A DNA stretch of 40,741 nt from Mesorhizobium sp. J18. Lineage in GTDB: Bacteria; Pseudomonadota; Alphaproteobacteria; Rhizobiales; Rhizobiaceae. The DNA is taken from positions 58,989-99,729 of the forward strand of contig NZ_VLJP01000003.1 of NCBI RefSeq assembly GCF_007829525.1, written 5' to 3'. The translations under genes were made by a program, and so were the position numbers. Shown here in pieces: positions 37,694 to 40,741 of this stretch; position 1 is the stretch's first letter, and each line of letters starts with the position of its first letter. The notes beneath the pieces were generated by a model, which was not told where the DNA came from, searched no databases, and saw only the letters and a program-made list of their open reading frames with translations.

Positions 37694-39061
37694 ATGATCA
37701 CATCGATATTCAGACACATCCTGACTGCGGGTGTTGCGTTCGCGGCGCTGCAGTCGCCGGCTTCAGCCGAGGAAGCATTCAGCGCCAAACTGACGGGTCA
37801 TGCCTATCTTCCCGCACTCACCCTTGTCACACCCCCGACGGATGCGCCACGCGATGCCTGGGTATCTGGTAAGTTCACCAGCGTCCTGCGCAACCATGAG
37901 GTCATGTCTGTGCCTGGCGACGTCGGTGCGGCCTATGGCAGCCATCCAACCGGCATCTCGCTACCCTTCATTGGCCAGCCTGTGCAAGGCATGTCCGGCT
38001 TTGCGATGAACCGCGCCGAGGATGACAGCATCTTCGTGCTCACGGACAACGGCTTCGGCTCCAAGATCAACAGCCCGGATGCACTGCTCTTCTTCCACCG
38101 CATGAAGCCCGATTTTGAAACCGGGAAGGTCGAGCGTCTTGATACGATCTTCCTGCGCGATCCTGATCGCAAGGTGCCCTTCCGCATCGCTTATGAAGGC
38201 ACGGAAAGCCGCTATCTCACTGGCGCTGATTTCGACTCCGAAAGCATTCAGTATCTCAACGGCGAGATTTGGATCGGAGATGAATTCGGTCCCTATATTA
38301 TCCGAGCCACGGAAGATGGCCGGGTTATCGACGTATATGAGACGCTGCTTGACGGCACGCCCCTGAAAGGCCCGGACACGCCCGGTGTTGTCGTTCCAGC
38401 CGTTGCTGGCAAGGACTATCAGGTTCAGCGCTCAGGCGGCTATGAGGGCATGGCTCTGCAGCCAGACAGCGATCTTCTCTGGGCCATGCTTGAGAAGCCG
38501 ATTCTTGGCGAGGATGGTCAGCCGGAAGGGGATTTCCTGCGCGTCATCACATTCGATACCCGAAAGGGCGAATGGACGGGTGAGAGCTATCGCTTCCGCC
38601 TCGGCGAGGGCGCCGCAGCCATTGGCGACTTCAACTTCATCGATGAAACCCGTGCACTCGTGATCGAGCGCGACAATGGCGAGGGCGATCCGAGTCTTGC
38701 CTGCGAAACCGATGACAAGTCCGCCTGCTATCCTAACCCTGCACGCGTCAAGAGGGTGGTCCTGGTCGACACCGCGCAGATTGACGATGATGGCTTCATC
38801 CCTCGCATCGGCCATATCGACCTGATGGACATCGCCGACCCTGACGGAAAGGCCGTGTTGAAAACCCAGGCAAATCGCGATCTGACCGGAAAGTTCACCT
38901 TCCCCTTCTTTACCATCGAGGATGTGATGCGGGTGGACGACAAGCATATCCTCGTCGCCAATGACAACAACCTGCCTTTCTCGGCGGGACGTGAGATCGG
39001 TGCGGCCGCGAATAACGAGTTCATCCTGCTCGAAGTCGGCGATTTCCTCGCCGCGCGATAG
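37694..39061 (+). CDS. Secreted phytase-like esterase domain protein
   Basis: The 455-residue protein has a signal peptide (MITSIFRHILTAGVAFAALQ, cut after ASA or AEA near 26) and one large domain of the esterase-like phytase family (PF13449): SGFAMNRAEDDSIFVLTDNGFGSK, TGADFDSESIQYLNGEIWIGDEFGPYI, GYEGMALQPDSDLLWAMLEKP, and the closing EDVMRVDDKHILVANDNNLPFS. Calcium-dependent phosphoester cleavage in the periplasm is the family's proposed role; the substrate is unproved. AAGGAG lies 6 bp before the ATG. It is the first gene after the tRNA and stands alone, with a hairpin on each side. A phosphate-related role is an inference from the family and the Pho-box-like sequence. Confidence 0.87.
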   Translation: MITSIFRHILTAGVAFAALQSPASAEEAFSAKLTGHAYLPALTLVTPPTDAPRDAWVSGKFTSVLRNHEVMSVPGDVGAAYGSHPTGISLPFIGQPVQGMSGFAMNRAEDDSIFVLTDNGFGSKINSPDALLFFHRMKPDFETGKVERLDTIFLRDPDRKVPFRIAYEGTESRYLTGADFDSESIQYLNGEIWIGDEFGPYIIRATEDGRVIDVYETLLDGTPLKGPDTPGVVVPAVAGKDYQVQRSGGYEGMALQPDSDLLWAMLEKPILGEDGQPEGDFLRVITFDTRKGEWTGESYRFRLGEGAAAIGDFNFIDETRALVIERDNGEGDPSLACETDDKSACYPNPARVKRVVLVDTAQIDDDGFIPRIGHIDLMDIADPDGKAVLKTQANRDLTGKFTFPFFTIEDVMRVDDKHILVANDNNLPFSAGREIGAAANNEFILLEVGDFLAAR

Positions 39062-39087
39062 TAGCGCGCTGGCCTGGATCCTTGACA

Positions 39088-39130
39088 TGATCGAAAAAGT
39101 GTCGACAAAAAGTCGGCTCTTTTTCGATCA
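39088..39130. terminator. Long hairpin after the phytase-like gene
   Basis: TGATCGAAAAAG (39088-39099) pairs perfectly with CTTTTTCGATCA (39119-39130); an inner TCGAC/GTCGG stem surrounds an AAAAA loop. It lies 27 bp after the phytase-like stop and 18 bp before the next gene's start, close to that gene's ribosome site, so it may act as terminator, attenuator or mobile repeat. A similar A/T-rich symmetric hairpin lies after gltD. Confidence 0.6.
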
Positions 39131-39147
39131 TCGGGAGGAGGCTCGGC

Positions 39148-39912
39148 ATGCGGCATCTGTACTATTCGGCTGAAGGGAACGGGCCGGTCGTCCTTCTGCT
39201 TCATCCGGTCGGGCTGGATGGCACATTCTGGGGAAGCCTGCCCAAACGTCTCGCACGAGGAAGGCGCGTCGTCGCGATCGACCTCACCGGCCACGGCCGC
39301 TCGGAGGACGCGCAGAGGCCAGGTCGCATTTCCAACCATATTGATGATATCATTGATCTATTGGAAAGACTCGGAGGAGAACATGCCACGCTGGTCGGCG
39401 TCTCCTTCGGCGGCATGCTGGCTCAAAACATAGCGCTTGAGCGTCCCGATCTCGTTTCCCGCCTCGTGCTTGCAGGCTGCCCCGCCGCGATCCCGGAAGC
39501 GGCGCGACCGGCGATCCTGCAGCGCGGCGCCGACGCGGAGCGAGGCGGCATGGAGGCGGTGGCGGGGCCGACGCTCGAACGATGGTTCACGGCTCCCTAT
39601 CTGTCGACAGGAAAGGCCGAACCGGTGCGGCGACGGCTGCTTGCGAACAAGCCGACAAATTTCGCCGCTACCTGGGAAGCCGTCTCCGAACATAACGCTC
39701 TGCCCCGACTCTCCGCGCTCACTGTACCGACACTGGTAATCGCGGGCGAGAAGGACGCGGCGACGACGATCGAGGCCAAGCGCGCACTGGCAGCCGCCAT
39801 TCCCGGCAGCCGATTGGCCGTGATGGAGGGTGCGCCGCATATGATGCAGATCGAATGCGAGCGGACATTCGGCGATCTCGTCGCCGGCTTTATCGAGGGA
39901 GGCGCATCATGA
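39148..39912 (+). CDS. Alpha/beta hydrolase, 3-oxoadipate enol-lactonase (PcaD) like
   Basis: The 254-residue hydrolase shows the blocks VVLLLHPVGLDGTFWGSL, VVAIDLTGHGRSE, the nucleophile elbow LVGVSFGGMLAQ (Ser), an acid in VIAGEKDAAT and the catalytic His in GAPHMMQIE. It resembles PcaD and related aromatic-route hydrolases, but there are no other pca genes, so the substrate is open. GGGAGGAGG lies 6-14 bp before the ATG. It overlaps the next gene in an ATGA, so the two work as one operon. Confidence 0.85.
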   Translation: MRHLYYSAEGNGPVVLLLHPVGLDGTFWGSLPKRLARGRRVVAIDLTGHGRSEDAQRPGRISNHIDDIIDLLERLGGEHATLVGVSFGGMLAQNIALERPDLVSRLVLAGCPAAIPEAARPAILQRGADAERGGMEAVAGPTLERWFTAPYLSTGKAEPVRRRLLANKPTNFAATWEAVSEHNALPRLSALTVPTLVIAGEKDAATTIEAKRALAAAIPGSRLAVMEGAPHMMQIECERTFGDLVAGFIEGGAS

Positions 39913-40502
39913 CGTCCGACATTCCGGGGCTGCTGCTGGTGCTGGCCGATCCGCCTCCTGGGGTCGAGGAGGAGTTCAACGCATGGTACGATACCGAGCA
40001 CCTGCCGGAGCGCGCGGCGATCGACGGTTTCGTCACCGCGCGCCGCTATATCTCGCTTGGGGACGGCCCGCGCTACGCGGCGCTCTACGATCTCGCCTCG
40101 CTCGCCGTGCTGGAGGGTGAGGCTTACAAGGCGGTATCGGGACCCAATTTCAGCCCTTGGACGCGGCGCGTGACCTCCAGAAGCCGGCCGCAGCGCCTGA
40201 CCGCCGAACGGTCCGACGCGCGGAGCGGAAAACCGACCGGCGAGGCTTCACGCCTGTTCCTGCTGCGTTGCGCAGGCGGCGACGCGGAAACGGCGCAGGC
40301 GCTGGCCGCAGGTCTTGCCGCAAGCTTCGACGCCACGCCTGGCCATCTGCAAAGCAGGGTGTTTCTCGGCGTGGAGCCGGCACGCGACTTCACGCTTTCG
40401 GTCAGCGAGTTTTCCGGCAACCATATTCCGCCGCTTGACCTCGCAGCCTTCGGCAATGCCGCCGGCCGGATCATGCTGGCAGCGACCTATCGACCCTACT
40501 GA
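39909..40502 (+). CDS. Dimeric alpha-beta barrel (EthD-like) protein of unknown function
   Basis: The 197-residue protein has two ferredoxin-like halves: EEEFNAWYDTEHLPERAAIDGF ... YISLGDGPRYAALYDLAS (residues 15-70) and, after an Arg/Ser-rich linker (about 85-115), a more divergent half (FLLRCAGGDAETAQALAAGL ... FTLSVSEFSG). WYDTEHLPER is the sign of the EthD/DUF4286-like dimeric barrel class. The ATG at 39909 overlaps the hydrolase stop (ATGA), so the short start is clear. It may bind or turn over the same small molecule as the hydrolase; this is inference. Confidence 0.75.
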   Translation: MTSDIPGLLLVLADPPPGVEEEFNAWYDTEHLPERAAIDGFVTARRYISLGDGPRYAALYDLASLAVLEGEAYKAVSGPNFSPWTRRVTSRSRPQRLTAERSDARSGKPTGEASRLFLLRCAGGDAETAQALAAGLAASFDATPGHLQSRVFLGVEPARDFTLSVSEFSGNHIPPLDLAAFGNAAGRIMLAATYRPY

Positions 40503-40506
40503 TTGA

Positions 40507-40741
40507 TCAATCCGCCGCCCGCGCCAGCGCCCGCACCGGCGCGCCGTCCGCACCGGCAATGCTCAGACCGGTGAAGATCGCCTCGATCCGCCGGTTCGAC
40601 AGCGGGCCGAGATTCGTGACGTGCTCGGCAATCAGGATTCCGTGCGGCAGCAGGATGTGATGGACTGGCCAGTAGAAGCCTTCCGGCCGGTTTGACGGCG
40701 CGCGATCGGGCGTGGCGAAGTCGACGCCGATCATCTTGACC
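40507..40741 (-). CDS. Cyclase family protein, C-terminal part (kynurenine formamidase-like; 5' end outside window)
   Basis: The visible 77 residues (VKMIGVDFATPDRAP ... YWPVHHILLPHGILIAEHVTNLGPL) are the C-terminus of the PF04199 cyclase family, metal-dependent amide or ester hydrolases such as kynurenine formamidase. The family's typical ending, H-x-x-LL ... G-I-L-I-x-E-x-V-x-N-L, is kept. The frame is open to the right edge and the ATG at 40734 is internal, so the gene starts outside. It converges with the barrel-protein gene, 4 bp between stops. Confidence 0.88.
   Translation of the reverse strand, partial: VKMIGVDFATPDRAPSNRPEGFYWPVHHILLPHGILIAEHVTNLGPLSNRRIEAIFTGLSIAGADGAPVRALARAAD

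Overview
The window is about 62-65% GC and looks like the chromosome of an alphaproteobacterium of the order Hyphomicrobiales (Rhizobiales), close to the Mesorhizobium/Nitratireductor/Brucella branch. Evidence for this is a homologue of the Brucella lipoprotein Omp10, homospermidine synthase, a CpdR cell-cycle receiver, a suhB/MmgR-type small RNA between hisN and an N-formylglutamate amidohydrolase, and a ROSE-type RNA thermometer before an hsp20 gene. Most genes are chromosomal housekeeping genes with clear Shine-Dalgarno sites; there is no prophage, CRISPR array or intact insertion sequence.

Layout. 1-4.8 kb (minus strand): modC (cut by the edge), modB and modA for molybdate uptake, two small genes, a DUF533 protein and the tRNA hydroxylase TrhO. 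5.0-9.0 kb: an N-acetylmuramidase with a peptidoglycan-binding domain, the KDPG aldolase Eda, a large DUF882 peptidase-like cell-wall protein, and the remains of a sigma-54 response-regulator gene that kept only its two ends. 9.1-18.8 kb (plus strand): pepF, pabB-pabC (folate), hss (homospermidine), omp10, a PaaK-like ligase, hemH and the membrane pair qmcA-nfeD. 18.8-25.2 kb: a 150-bp imperfect palindrome between convergent genes, kdsD and galU (surface sugars), an MltB-type transglycosylase, an SGNH-fold protein that lacks two catalytic residues, a VOC protein and a lysophospholipase-like hydrolase. 25.5-27.3 kb: a heat-shock promoter, ROSE thermometer and hsp20, then a threonine aldolase. 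27.8-34.7 kb: glutamate synthase gltB and gltD, separated by a vapBC toxin-antitoxin pair whose toxin gene is frameshifted. 34.7-37.4 kb: hisN, the small RNA, an N-formylglutamate amidohydrolase, cpdR and tRNA-Val(GAC). After the tRNA, 37.4-40.7 kb holds more accessory genes: a phytase-like esterase, an alpha/beta hydrolase with a small dimeric-barrel protein, and a cut cyclase-family gene.

The observations most worth a second look are the vapBC pair inside the gltBD operon with a one-base loss in vapC, the deleted sigma-54 regulator, the 150-bp palindrome, the ROSE/RpoH control of hsp20, the small RNA at 35.6 kb, the structured leader of modA with an ordered series of cobalamin-riboswitch-like blocks, and an unassigned operator-like palindrome between the threonine aldolase gene and gltB. 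No single locus clearly amounts to an undescribed system; the modA leader and the operator palindrome are the best candidates for new regulation. All calls come from reading the sequence; no database search was run.
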